NCBI RefSeq assembly: GCF_937877005.1
Contig: NZ_CALEFV010000097.1
Span: forward strand, 1-12,815
Direction: 5' to 3'
DNA: 12,815 bases
Source of the DNA: an uncultured Fibrobacter sp.
GTDB taxonomy: Bacteria; Fibrobacterota; Fibrobacteria; Fibrobacterales; Fibrobacteraceae
The position numbers were made by a program, and so were the translations under genes. Each line of letters opens with the position of its first letter. Position 1 is the stretch's first letter. Under the pieces are notes generated by a model. It saw only the letters and a program-made list of their open reading frames with translations, made no database searches and was not told where the DNA came from. Below are positions 6,116 through 12,760 of the stretch, piece after piece.

Positions 6116-7318
6116 ATGAAAAAAAGATTCATGGCGGCACTTGCTATTTCGCTTGGCATGCTCGCTGCTTGCGGCGACGATTCCTCTTCTTCTGCCAATG
6201 GCGAAAATGGCGATTACAAGCGCGACTTTGCGACATCGATCTCTACCGGCGAAACGATGTTCATCGGCACGATGTCGCTGGACCATACGGATGAAATCGG
6301 TACGGATTATATCGAAGTCGGAACCCGCGCAGGCGTTGTCTATTACGACAATTCCCTATTCATTGCCGACCTTGATGTGGGAACCATTGCACGCTACAGC
6401 CTCGATGCAAACAACAAGATTGGTAGCAAGACGGCTGAACTTTCGCTTGCTGGCGCATGGGCAAATCACCTTTACTTCGTGAATGAAGAAAAAGCCTACT
6501 TAGGCGGCATGCTTGACTCGCTGCTCATCATCAACCCGAAAACCATGAAGCGCACGGGCGCGATTGACCTGTCCAAATACAAGAACAAGGACGCTCTCGT
6601 GGTGAGCCCGGGTACAGGCGTAATCGTGGACGGTCGGCTCTATGTTGGCCTGTTACAGAACGTGAGCGACTATGCTACCGGCAATACGGCTCAGGTCGCT
6701 ATCATCGATATCAAGAAAGACGAGGTTGTTGCCGTGGCTGAAGATGACCGCGTCGCGGCAGTGGGCTCCCTGGATGATTCCCAGAACCAGTCGTTCATCG
6801 TTGCTGACGGTTACATTTACTGTTACAGCAATGCTTCCTGGGGCTACGCTCCGGGCCAGGTCGACGGGTTCCTGCGCATCAAGGTGGGCGAAACCAAGTT
6901 CGACAAGGATTATCAGTGGTTCGTGACCAAGGATGTCGCTATTGATGGCGTCACCAAGAAAGGCAACTTCAAATACCTGAGCCCCACTACCGACGCCAAT
7001 GGAACCAAGGTGTATTCCTTCTTGAACGTGATGGTGGACCTGCAGCAGGTTTGGACCGATATGGATAGCTACCACAACAATACCTGCAAGCCGGTAGAAA
7101 TCGATCTTGCCAAGAAAACCATGAAGGCGCTCCCGATTGATTATACTTCTAGCTGGGCTAGCTACGGCAAGTACATCGATGACGACGGCACCGTGATTTT
7201 TGCGGTCTCTACCGAAAAAGACGGCAACGCCTACTTCCGCTATGATCCTAAGTCCGAAAAGGCGGAAAAGATCGCCGATGTAAAGCAGATTCCGATGTGG
7301 CTTGTGCCGCTCAAGTAA
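6116..7318 (+). CDS. Lipoprotein with beta-propeller-like repeats (DUF4374-like)
   Basis: 400 residues, starting at an ATG with AAGGAG six to seven bases upstream. A basic, hydrophobic signal sequence ends in the lipobox L-A-A-C with Cys19 as the lipidation site; G-D-D and a serine tract follow. The rest is rich in beta-strand patterns of the type found in YVTN/YncE-like propellers: repeated hydrophobic strands such as V-V-Y-Y-D, L-F-I-A-D-L, L-L-I-I-N-P, G-R-L-Y-V-G and A-I-I-D-I. The content and the position beside a TonB receptor resemble the DUF4374 lipoproteins of Bacteroidetes, but I cannot confirm membership. A role as a surface or periplasmic partner of the downstream receptor, holding or sensing a metal chelate, is inferred. 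It is divergent from the AraC-type gene and is followed by a strong terminator. Confidence 0.8.
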   Translation: MKKRFMAALAISLGMLAACGDDSSSSANGENGDYKRDFATSISTGETMFIGTMSLDHTDEIGTDYIEVGTRAGVVYYDNSLFIADLDVGTIARYSLDANNKIGSKTAELSLAGAWANHLYFVNEEKAYLGGMLDSLLIINPKTMKRTGAIDLSKYKNKDALVVSPGTGVIVDGRLYVGLLQNVSDYATGNTAQVAIIDIKKDEVVAVAEDDRVAAVGSLDDSQNQSFIVADGYIYCYSNASWGYAPGQVDGFLRIKVGETKFDKDYQWFVTKDVAIDGVTKKGNFKYLSPTTDANGTKVYSFLNVMVDLQQVWTDMDSYHNNTCKPVEIDLAKKTMKALPIDYTSSWASYGKYIDDDGTVIFAVSTEKDGNAYFRYDPKSEKAEKIADVKQIPMWLVPLK

Positions 7319-7360
7319 AATTTCTCCATAAACCCCTAATATCCTCATAAACACAAACTT

Positions 7361-7394
7361 CCGTTCTTGCTCAGGCGAGAGCGGATTTTGTTTT
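7361..7394 (+). terminator. Rho-independent terminator after the lipoprotein gene
   Basis: CCGTTCTTGC (7361-7370) pairs with GCGAGAGCGG (7375-7384) over 10 bp with two G-T wobbles and a TCAG loop, followed by ATTTTGTTTT. It starts 42 bases after the stop codon and separates the lipoprotein from the receptor, so the receptor needs read-through or its own promoter. Confidence 0.82.
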
Positions 7395-7476
7395 ATGAAA
7401 AGGAAAAAGCTATTCGGGTTTTTAGCAGCCTATTTGGAGTAGAATTTTGAGTGAAAATTTGCTCAATTGCGCTGCG
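7395..7476 (+). promoter_or_regulatory. Leader of the receptor gene; TTTGGAGTAGAA motif
   Basis: These 82 bases lie between the terminator and the receptor ATG. TTTGGAGTAGAA at 7433-7444 matches 6028-6039 upstream of the lipoprotein gene base for base. The GGAG inside it could serve an upstream TTG start (7447), but there is no ribosome binding site before the preferred ATG. No clear -35/-10 pair was found. Confidence 0.3.
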
Positions 7477-9732
7477 ATGAAAAAGATGTTTATTTACAAG
7501 GCGGCAGCGCTTGCCATTATATTTGCTACGGTGGGGACTGTTTCGGCCCGTGCTCAAGATGATGAAATTACCTCGATAGACGATTTTCTTGAAGAATCTG
7601 CTCCAGAAAACAATGCGACAACTGATGACGCAAATGATATGGCGCGGTCAGAGGCTTCTGCTGCAAATGCATCAGGTGTCACGCAGCTGGACGAACTCTC
7701 GGTGGAATCTGAAATAGAAGCGGAACAGGCGAAGCAGGCCAAAAAGGCGGAATCGGTTGCGACGATTGACGCAGCCGAGATGCAGAATACAAGCAAGACC
7801 ATTTCGAAGGCCGTCAACTCCGCTTCGGGCGTTAAGGTGCGCAAGTCCGGTGGCATGGGCAGCGAAGGTAAAATCAACATTCGCGGCATGGAAGGCAAGA
7901 ACATCAAGGTGCTGGTGAACGGCGTCCCCGTAGAGACGCAAGGCAACTTGGGTCTTGACGATATCCCTATTGACCAGATTGCAGACATTGAAGTTTACAA
8001 GGGCTATGTTCCGGCACGTTTTGCTACGGACGGTGCGGGCGGTGCCATCAATATCATTACCAAGAAGCGTCCCGCCAATTCGGTGGATGCATCCTACAGC
8101 CTTTCAAGTTTCAATACGCACAAGGCGTCGGTAAGTGCGAGCCATTTAATCGATAGCATTGCGGGTGGTGTTGGCCTAGAAGTGGGTGTTTCGGGCTACT
8201 TTAATCATTCCGATAATGATTACAAGTTTACTTCGCCTTACATGAAAAGTTCGACTGGTAAGGATACGAGTGTCGTTCGCGATCATGACCATTACACCTC
8301 TTACAATGTACAGGCCTTTGCGAACTTGATGAATGCTTGGTTTGACCAGATTTCGCTGGGTGCCAGCTATGGCGCTTTTGATAAGGAAATTCAGGGCGAA
8401 GCGAACCGCATTGTTGAAGCGACTGCCGAAGGGTATAATTTAGGAGCGACTTTCGGATTAGATAAGAAAAATTTGTTTGTAAAAGACTTGAATTTCGGTG
8501 ACCATTTTTCGTTTGGTTACAATGAAAATAAAATTATTGACACGAGTCGTGTCCATTGCCGCAACTGGTATAGTTGCGATACCGCCAAAAAGAATGTGGG
8601 CGAAATTTCTTCGATGGGACTTCCGAAATTCCGCACTGTGCAGGCGTATGATTTCAACGATTTGCTGAATCTGGATTATCAGTTCTTTAAGAATCAGTTT
8701 ATTTACTGGAATACGCTTTTCCGGTATCACAAGGAAGACCCTGAAGATGACGTGGGCTCCGAAATGGTCGGTTTCAATACGGCAGGCTATCCTGGCAAGA
8801 CAATTTCGGTGACGACGGGCCTTTCGCTTGAAGACAATTTCTTTGATTCGAGACTCCAGAACCTGTTGGGTTTCAAATTCCATTACATGAAGGCTGAAAT
8901 TTCTAATACTTCCACAAGTATGATACAGCAGGCGGTATTGGAAAAGAATGATTATACGGATTTTAGCTACGATGAAAGCTTGATGTTCCGGATTGTGAAA
9001 CCGCTTGCGCTCAAGGGCTCTTACCAGCATGCAGTGCGCCTGCCCACGCCCGATGAACTCTTTGGCGATGGAATCCGCGTGAGTGCTGCGACAAACCTCA
9101 AGCCCGAAGAAGCGGACAATTTTAACATTGGACTTTCTTTAGATTTGCAAGAAATTCCGCTGTTTGCGCGGTTCCGATTTGATGGCGACGTTTTTTATTC
9201 CTATTACAAGAACCGCATTCACTATATGAGCGCTTCTCAGATGTCGGTGCCGTATTTTAATATGAATCCGATTCGTGGCTGGGGCTACGAAGGCGATGTG
9301 AAGCTCGATGTGAATGAATGGGTGCTACTCGGAACGAACTGGACTTTCCAGGATTTGCGCAACATAGATTACAATGCGAAGCAGGGAATCCCTGAAGATG
9401 CGATTATCCCGAACATTCCACGGTTCTTTATGAATTACACGGCGGAATTCCACATGGGCGATATACTCAACAAGAATGATTTTGTCAAGTTGTGGTGGGC
9501 TGCCAACTATACCGACGAATACTACTACGCCTGGAAAATCAGTTCCCGCCAGAGCCGGAAAATAGACGCCTCGTTTACGCAGGATTTGGGTGTTGAATAT
9601 TCCGTGTGGGATAATAAGTTCGCCTGGAGTTTCGAGGTTGACAACTTCTTGGACGAAACCGTTTACGACAAGTATGGAGAATCTAAACTGGGACGCACTT
9701 TTGCAACCAAGATTAGATACAGTTTCAGATAG
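7477..9732 (+). CDS. TonB-dependent outer-membrane receptor
   Basis: 751 residues from the ATG at 7477; a TTG at 7447 would add ten residues before the signal peptide, so I prefer the ATG. The signal peptide ends S-A-R-A with likely cleavage after Ala26. An acidic, low-complexity stretch (28-68) precedes a probable TonB box around 71-77 (L-D-E-L-S-V-E). The plug domain spans about 93-198: S-K-A-V-N-S-A-S-G-V, I-N-I-R-G-M-E-G, V-L-V-N-G-V-P-V, I-E-V-Y-K-G, and the closing G-G-A-I-N-I-I-T. The remaining 550 residues fit a 22-strand barrel, ending K-I-R-Y-S-F-R. A C-x5-C pair in the barrel (near 8562-8579) may form a loop disulfide. It imports a large scarce ligand, probably a ferric chelate, haem or corrinoid; the sequence does not settle which. 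Confidence 0.93.
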   Translation: MKKMFIYKAAALAIIFATVGTVSARAQDDEITSIDDFLEESAPENNATTDDANDMARSEASAANASGVTQLDELSVESEIEAEQAKQAKKAESVATIDAAEMQNTSKTISKAVNSASGVKVRKSGGMGSEGKINIRGMEGKNIKVLVNGVPVETQGNLGLDDIPIDQIADIEVYKGYVPARFATDGAGGAINIITKKRPANSVDASYSLSSFNTHKASVSASHLIDSIAGGVGLEVGVSGYFNHSDNDYKFTSPYMKSSTGKDTSVVRDHDHYTSYNVQAFANLMNAWFDQISLGASYGAFDKEIQGEANRIVEATAEGYNLGATFGLDKKNLFVKDLNFGDHFSFGYNENKIIDTSRVHCRNWYSCDTAKKNVGEISSMGLPKFRTVQAYDFNDLLNLDYQFFKNQFIYWNTLFRYHKEDPEDDVGSEMVGFNTAGYPGKTISVTTGLSLEDNFFDSRLQNLLGFKFHYMKAEISNTSTSMIQQAVLEKNDYTDFSYDESLMFRIVKPLALKGSYQHAVRLPTPDELFGDGIRVSAATNLKPEEADNFNIGLSLDLQEIPLFARFRFDGDVFYSYYKNRIHYMSASQMSVPYFNMNPIRGWGYEGDVKLDVNEWVLLGTNWTFQDLRNIDYNAKQGIPEDAIIPNIPRFFMNYTAEFHMGDILNKNDFVKLWWAANYTDEYYYAWKISSRQSRKIDASFTQDLGVEYSVWDNKFAWSFEVDNFLDETVYDKYGESKLGRTFATKIRYSFR

Positions 9733-9923
9733 TTGATTCTAACTAAGTTGTGTTACTGCTAACTAAGTTTCAAGTTGTCAACTAAATTTCAAATTTGCAA
9801 CAATGTTAGTCGCTCGGAAAGCTTATGGGACCTGGGTTTGAAGTCTGTTGTTAATTTGTATGTAAGTTGCTTTTTGATAAAAATTTAGATAGATTATTAA
9901 GCAAAGAACAACAAAGCTTTAAT
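9733..9923. other. AT-rich gap with three tandem 19-20-base units
   Basis: There is no gene. Three tandem units begin AACTAAGTT or AACTAAATT at 9741, 9761 and 9780, the last two being most alike. No clear terminator follows the receptor. A possible promoter for the downstream small gene is at 9867-9895. Confidence 0.55.
9867..9895 (+). promoter_or_regulatory. Possible promoter for the DUF6110-like gene and ATPase
   Basis: TTGCTT (9867-9872) and TAGATT (9890-9895) are spaced 17 bases apart, about 85 bases before the start codon. TTAGAT at 9885-9890 overlaps the -10 and looks like a single metal-box half-site. Confidence 0.3.
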
Positions 9924-9954
9924 GGAGATCCCCGACCAAGTCGGGGATGACATT
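9924..9954. repeat. Dispersed hairpin repeat, compact form
   Basis: GGAG precedes a perfect 9-bp stem ATCCCCGAC/GTCGGGGAT (9928-9936 and 9940-9948) with a CAA loop, followed by GACAT. It shares the AGATCC and GGATGACA ends with the other repeats in this window. It lies directly before the ribosome binding site of the small gene. Confidence 0.75.
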
Positions 9955-9978
9955 AGGGCGAAACAAAAGGAGTAAGCT

Positions 9979-10200
9979 ATGTCCGTATGGAAAAATGAAA
10001 AATTCTGGTGTGTGGTGGCTGGTGTCGTTGGCCCGGCTATCATCAAGAAGATTCTCAAGGCTCCGAAGACCCGCGAATATGCCGTCAAGGGACTTGCCGA
10101 AGGCATGAAGATTACTGCCGACGCCAAGGCCGCCTTCCAGGATATGAAGGACGAAGCCGCCGACATCTGCAACGACGCGAAGAAAGAAGCGGGTGTATAA
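9979..10200 (+). CDS. Small DUF6110-like protein, partner of the metal ATPase
   Basis: 73 residues with a strong AAGGAG (9967-9972) six bases before the ATG. Residues 9-25 form a single hydrophobic segment (C-V-V-A-G-V-V-G-P-A), followed by a basic patch K-K-I-L-K-A-P-K and then a charged, helical tail rich in Ala, Lys, Asp and Glu with one Cys near 64. The layout (glycine-containing membrane-associated helix, K-I-L-K, then an amphipathic helix) matches what I know of DUF6110 proteins, small proteins often encoded next to heavy-metal P-type ATPases. The next gene here is such an ATPase. It may be a membrane-bound accessory subunit; no activity is known to me. Confidence 0.7.
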   Translation: MSVWKNEKFWCVVAGVVGPAIIKKILKAPKTREYAVKGLAEGMKITADAKAAFQDMKDEAADICNDAKKEAGV

Positions 10201-10216
10201 TAACAGAAATGAACCA

Positions 10217-10308
10217 GTGTCATCTTGAGTGAAATGCCGTAGGCATGGAATCGAAAGATCTCAAACTTTTAGATCCTTCGACTCCACTTCGTTACGCTCA
10301 GGATGACA
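10217..10308. repeat. Head-to-head pair of dispersed hairpin repeats
   Basis: The left unit (10217-10261) begins GTGTCATCTTGAGTGAA and contains a small hairpin ATGCC/GGCAT. The right unit runs from AGATCCTTCG (10271) to GCTCAGGATGACA (10308). They face each other as at 4852-4947 and fill the gap between the small gene and the ATPase gene. Confidence 0.78.
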
Positions 10309-10328
10309 AATTAAACCATCAAAAAAAC

Positions 10329-12410
10329 ATGAGCTTCCGAATTGTTTACGATCAGCCGGGGCGAATCCGCTTTCGGGCGGGGGCCTACGCGTTTGAAAAA
10401 ATGCATGAACCGCGCATCCACAAGGCATGCGTGAGTGAACCTTATGTCCAGAAAGCGGTAGTCCATTCGGAAAACGGCGGCATTCTGCTGGAATACGAAG
10501 ACGGCTATCGTGAACAGGTGATTGATTTCGTCCGGAATTTGGACATCGCAAATCTCCCTGAGAGCGAGCCCGATACTGAATATCAACTGCAGGAACTCGA
10601 TACGCAATTCAAGAACCGACTCACGTTCATGATTGTGCGGCGTTACCTGGCCAAGTTGCTGATCCCTGCCCCCATTCGTACGGCACACCTGATTTACAGG
10701 GGCCTCAAGTTTGTGGCGAAGGGCTTGAATTGCCTTGGCGAAGGAAAACTCTCCGTCGAAGTGCTGGATGGTGCTGCCATCGGGGCGAGCATCTTGCAGC
10801 GCAATTACGAATCGGCAGGAACCATCATGTTCCTGCTGAACGTGAGCAGCCTTCTGGAAGATTACACCAAGGCGCGCACCCGCACGGCCCTTACCGCAAG
10901 CCTTGCCGTGAAGGTGGACCGCGTGTGGGTCGTCAAGGACGGCGTCGATGTTCAGGTGCGCATGCAGGATGTTCAGGTGGGCGACCTCGTGCGTGTGCGT
11001 TCCGGCAGCATGATTCCGGTGGACGGAACCGTTGCCGAAGGCGATGCATTCGTGAACGAAGCGACCATGACGGGTGAATCGCAGGCGGTGCATAAGACGG
11101 TCGGAAAGTCTGTTTTTGCGGGCACCGTCGTGGACGAAGGCTCCATCGTAGTATCTGTCCGAGCCGTGAGCGGCAACACCAAGATTCAGAAAATCATTGA
11201 ACTCATCGACCGCTCCGAAGACCTGAAGGCCTCTATCCAGAGCCGCGCCGAACGCCTTGCCGATGGTATCGTGCCGTTCAGCTTTATCGGATTCGGGCTC
11301 ACGCTTCTGTTTACGCGCAACATTACCAAGGCGGTCTCGATTTTGATGGTGGATTATTCCTGTGCCATCAAGCTTTCCACCCCGATTTCGGTGATTTCGG
11401 CTCTCCGCGAAGCGGCTGACCGCAACATGACCGTGAAGGGCGGCAAGTACCTGGAAGAATTTGCGCTTGCAGACACCATCGTTTTCGACAAGACGGGAAC
11501 GCTCACCAAGGCGGAACCGAAACTCGAACGCGTGATTCCGTTCGGAAACCGCAGCGAAGAAGAAATTCTGCGCATTGCGGCCTGCATCGAGGAGCATTTC
11601 CCGCATAGCATGGCGCGTGCCATTGTGCGCGGGGCCGCCGAACGGGGAATCGACCACGAAGAAGAACATGCTGACGTGAAGTACATTGTGGCGCATGGAA
11701 TCGCGACGACTCTCGACGGTGAACGCGCCGTTATCGGCAGCAAGCATTTCGTCGTCGAAGACGAAAAGATTGCAGTGGGCGAGGCGGAACAGAAAAAGAT
11801 CGACGAACTCGCCGGAGCCGCATCCGTGATTTACCTTGCCATTGGCGGGAACCTTGCGGGCGTGCTTTGCATTAGCGATCCTCCGCGAGACGAGGCCGCC
11901 GAAGCTATTCGCATGCTCCGTGAACGCGGAATCAAACATGTGGCGATGATTACTGGCGATAGCCAGAAAGCGGCCGAACGCACCGCTCAACTTTTGGGCA
12001 TCGACACCTTCTTTGCGCAGGTATTGCCCGAAGACAAGCATCGTTATGTGGAAAAAATGAAGGCCGAAGGCCGCCGCGTGATTATGGTGGGCGATGGAAT
12101 CAACGATGCTCCTGCCCTTGCCGCGGCCAATGTGTCGGTTGCCATGAGCGATGCCAGCGACATTGCCCGCGAAACCGCCGATGTGACGCTCCGCAGCGAA
12201 GACCTGCGCGACCTCGCCGAACTCCGCACATTGAGTACGCAACTCATGGACCGCATCCAGGCGAACTACCGCTTTATCGTCGCCTTCAACACGTCGCTCC
12301 TGGCCGCAGGTTTCTTCGGGATTCTTGCCCCCTCGACCTCGGCCCTGCTGCACAACCTCTCGACCATGGCGATCTGTGCCAAGAGCATGACGCCGTTGAA
12401 GCAGGCGTAG
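10329..12410 (+). CDS. P1B-type heavy-metal-translocating ATPase
   Basis: 693 residues from the ATG at 10329. An in-frame ATG at 10245 exists, but the 28 residues it adds are only translated hairpin repeat, while residues 1-15 of my start (M-S-F-R-I-V-Y then P-G-R-I-R-F-R) look like a conserved domain start. Order of parts: an N-terminal metal-associated-like domain without CxxC (about 1-75); membrane segments near 141-180; actuator domain with TGES at 248-251; membrane segments at 313-357 with the ion-site motif Y-S-C at 343-345; phosphorylation motif DKTGT with Asp387; the P1B His motif E-E-H-F-P-H at 421-426; GDGINDAP at 588-595; and a final membrane pair from 648. The usual Pro of x-P-C is Ser. 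The DtxR-type gene downstream suggests Mn or Fe as the ion (inference). The ribosome binding site is weak. Confidence 0.9.
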   Translation: MSFRIVYDQPGRIRFRAGAYAFEKMHEPRIHKACVSEPYVQKAVVHSENGGILLEYEDGYREQVIDFVRNLDIANLPESEPDTEYQLQELDTQFKNRLTFMIVRRYLAKLLIPAPIRTAHLIYRGLKFVAKGLNCLGEGKLSVEVLDGAAIGASILQRNYESAGTIMFLLNVSSLLEDYTKARTRTALTASLAVKVDRVWVVKDGVDVQVRMQDVQVGDLVRVRSGSMIPVDGTVAEGDAFVNEATMTGESQAVHKTVGKSVFAGTVVDEGSIVVSVRAVSGNTKIQKIIELIDRSEDLKASIQSRAERLADGIVPFSFIGFGLTLLFTRNITKAVSILMVDYSCAIKLSTPISVISALREAADRNMTVKGGKYLEEFALADTIVFDKTGTLTKAEPKLERVIPFGNRSEEEILRIAACIEEHFPHSMARAIVRGAAERGIDHEEEHADVKYIVAHGIATTLDGERAVIGSKHFVVEDEKIAVGEAEQKKIDELAGAASVIYLAIGGNLAGVLCISDPPRDEAAEAIRMLRERGIKHVAMITGDSQKAAERTAQLLGIDTFFAQVLPEDKHRYVEKMKAEGRRVIMVGDGINDAPALAAANVSVAMSDASDIARETADVTLRSEDLRDLAELRTLSTQLMDRIQANYRFIVAFNTSLLAAGFFGILAPSTSALLHNLSTMAICAKSMTPLKQA

Positions 12411-12452
12411 GGCCCTCCCCGCCTAAATAATTGGCTTAAATTAACGAAAAAT

Positions 12453-12482
12453 GCCCCTGCTCAGAGCTACTTGAGCGGGGGC
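12453..12482. terminator. Strong hairpin after the ATPase gene
   Basis: GCCCCTGCTCA (12453-12463) pairs with TGAGCGGGGGC (12472-12482) over 11 bp with one wobble and an 8-base loop. There is no T-run on the plus strand; on the minus strand it is followed by ATTTTT. It probably ends the ATPase transcript, though by the rule it is a better minus-strand terminator. Confidence 0.6.
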
Positions 12483-12572
12483 GCAATCGTTCCCAAAGAG
12501 ACACAAGGAGGGAATTGGATTTTTGCTTCAACCAGACAAGTCCGGGTCTAAAAGCTATGGCAACAATTAGAA

Positions 12573-12586
12573 TTAGACTTGTCTAA
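12573..12586. promoter_or_regulatory. Metal-box palindrome A
   Basis: TTAGACTTGTCTAA is a perfect TTAGAC/GTCTAA inverted repeat around TT. Its centre lies 21 bases (two helical turns) from that of box B. Confidence 0.65.
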
Positions 12587-12592
12587 CTAAAA

Positions 12593-12608
12593 GTTAGATA
12601 AATCTAAC
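12593..12608. promoter_or_regulatory. Metal-box palindrome B
   Basis: GTTAGATAAATCTAAC is a perfect inverted repeat, seven bases on each side of AA. Confidence 0.65.
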
Positions 12609-12660
12609 TGCAAAAACAAGGGCAAAAAAGCCAAAATAATGTAAATTTTCCGTTTCAAAG

Positions 12661-12674
12661 TTAGATTTGTCTAA
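12661..12674. promoter_or_regulatory. Metal-box palindrome C
   Basis: TTAGATTTGTCTAA has one mismatched pair between its half-sites. It overlaps the -35 (TTGTCT) of candidate promoter P1. Confidence 0.65.
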
Positions 12675-12696
12675 AAAAGTATGGCTGTTGTAATAT
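12667..12696 (+). promoter_or_regulatory. Candidate promoter P1 of the DtxR-type gene
   Basis: TTGTCT (12667-12672) is followed after 18 bases by TAATAT (12691-12696). The -35 is inside box C, so occupancy would block RNA polymerase. Confidence 0.4.
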
Positions 12697-12698
12697 TT

Positions 12699-12712
12699 TT
12701 AGCCTTGCCTAA
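12699..12712. promoter_or_regulatory. Metal-box palindrome D
   Basis: TTAGCCTTGCCTAA keeps the outer TTAG/CTAA pairs and the central CTTG. It covers the -35 of candidate promoter P2. Confidence 0.55.
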
Positions 12713-12733
12713 TTAGTTTTATTAAACTATATT
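12705..12733 (+). promoter_or_regulatory. Candidate promoter P2 of the DtxR-type gene
   Basis: TTGCCT (12705-12710) is followed after exactly 17 bases by TATATT (12728-12733). Transcription would start near 12740, giving a leader of about 20 bases. Box D covers the -35, and box E overlaps the -10 and the start site. Confidence 0.5.
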
Positions 12734-12745
12734 AGCCTCGTCTAA
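12732..12745. promoter_or_regulatory. Metal-box palindrome E
   Basis: TTAGCCTCGTCTAA overlaps the end of the P2 -10 and ends 15 bases before the DtxR-type start codon. Confidence 0.55.
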
Positions 12746-12760
12746 ATAAGGCAAGTTGAT

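Larger units (their letters stand above)
12483..12760. other. Regulatory region before the DtxR-type gene
   Basis: No gene is visible in these 278 bases. They hold five palindromic boxes and two candidate promoters, listed separately. A further partial copy, AGACAAGTC at 12534-12542, is the exact reverse complement of the box centre GACTTGTCT at 12576-12584. Confidence 0.6.

Noticed and set aside
6061..6294. 77-codon plus-strand frame starting before the lipoprotein
   Set aside because: It overlaps the lipoprotein start in another frame and lacks a ribosome binding site.
6653..7354. 233-codon minus-strand frame opposite the lipoprotein
   Set aside because: It is antisense to a gene with a clear lipobox and ribosome binding site, and its product has no recognisable features.
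5931..9798. Short tandem repeats considered as a CRISPR remnant
   Set aside because: The units are contiguous without unique spacers, only two or three copies each, and no cas gene is present.
10311..12353. A 680-codon open frame on the minus strand opposite the ATPase gene
   Set aside because: It is antisense to a gene with every P-type ATPase motif; its product is rich in His, Arg and Phe with no domain pattern, typical of a high-GC codon shadow.
12534..12550. A sixth metal box (AGACAAGTC ... GTCTAA)
   Set aside because: It has the box centre and a separate half-site, but the outer TTA/TAA bases are replaced by CC/GG and the spacing is wrong for a full palindrome.
12505..12571. Strong AAGGAGGG motif with a short frame from TTG at 12515 (about 23 codons)
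   Set aside because: The spacing to TTG is only two bases and there is no suitable ATG nearby; it could be a leader peptide, but the sequence does not support the call.
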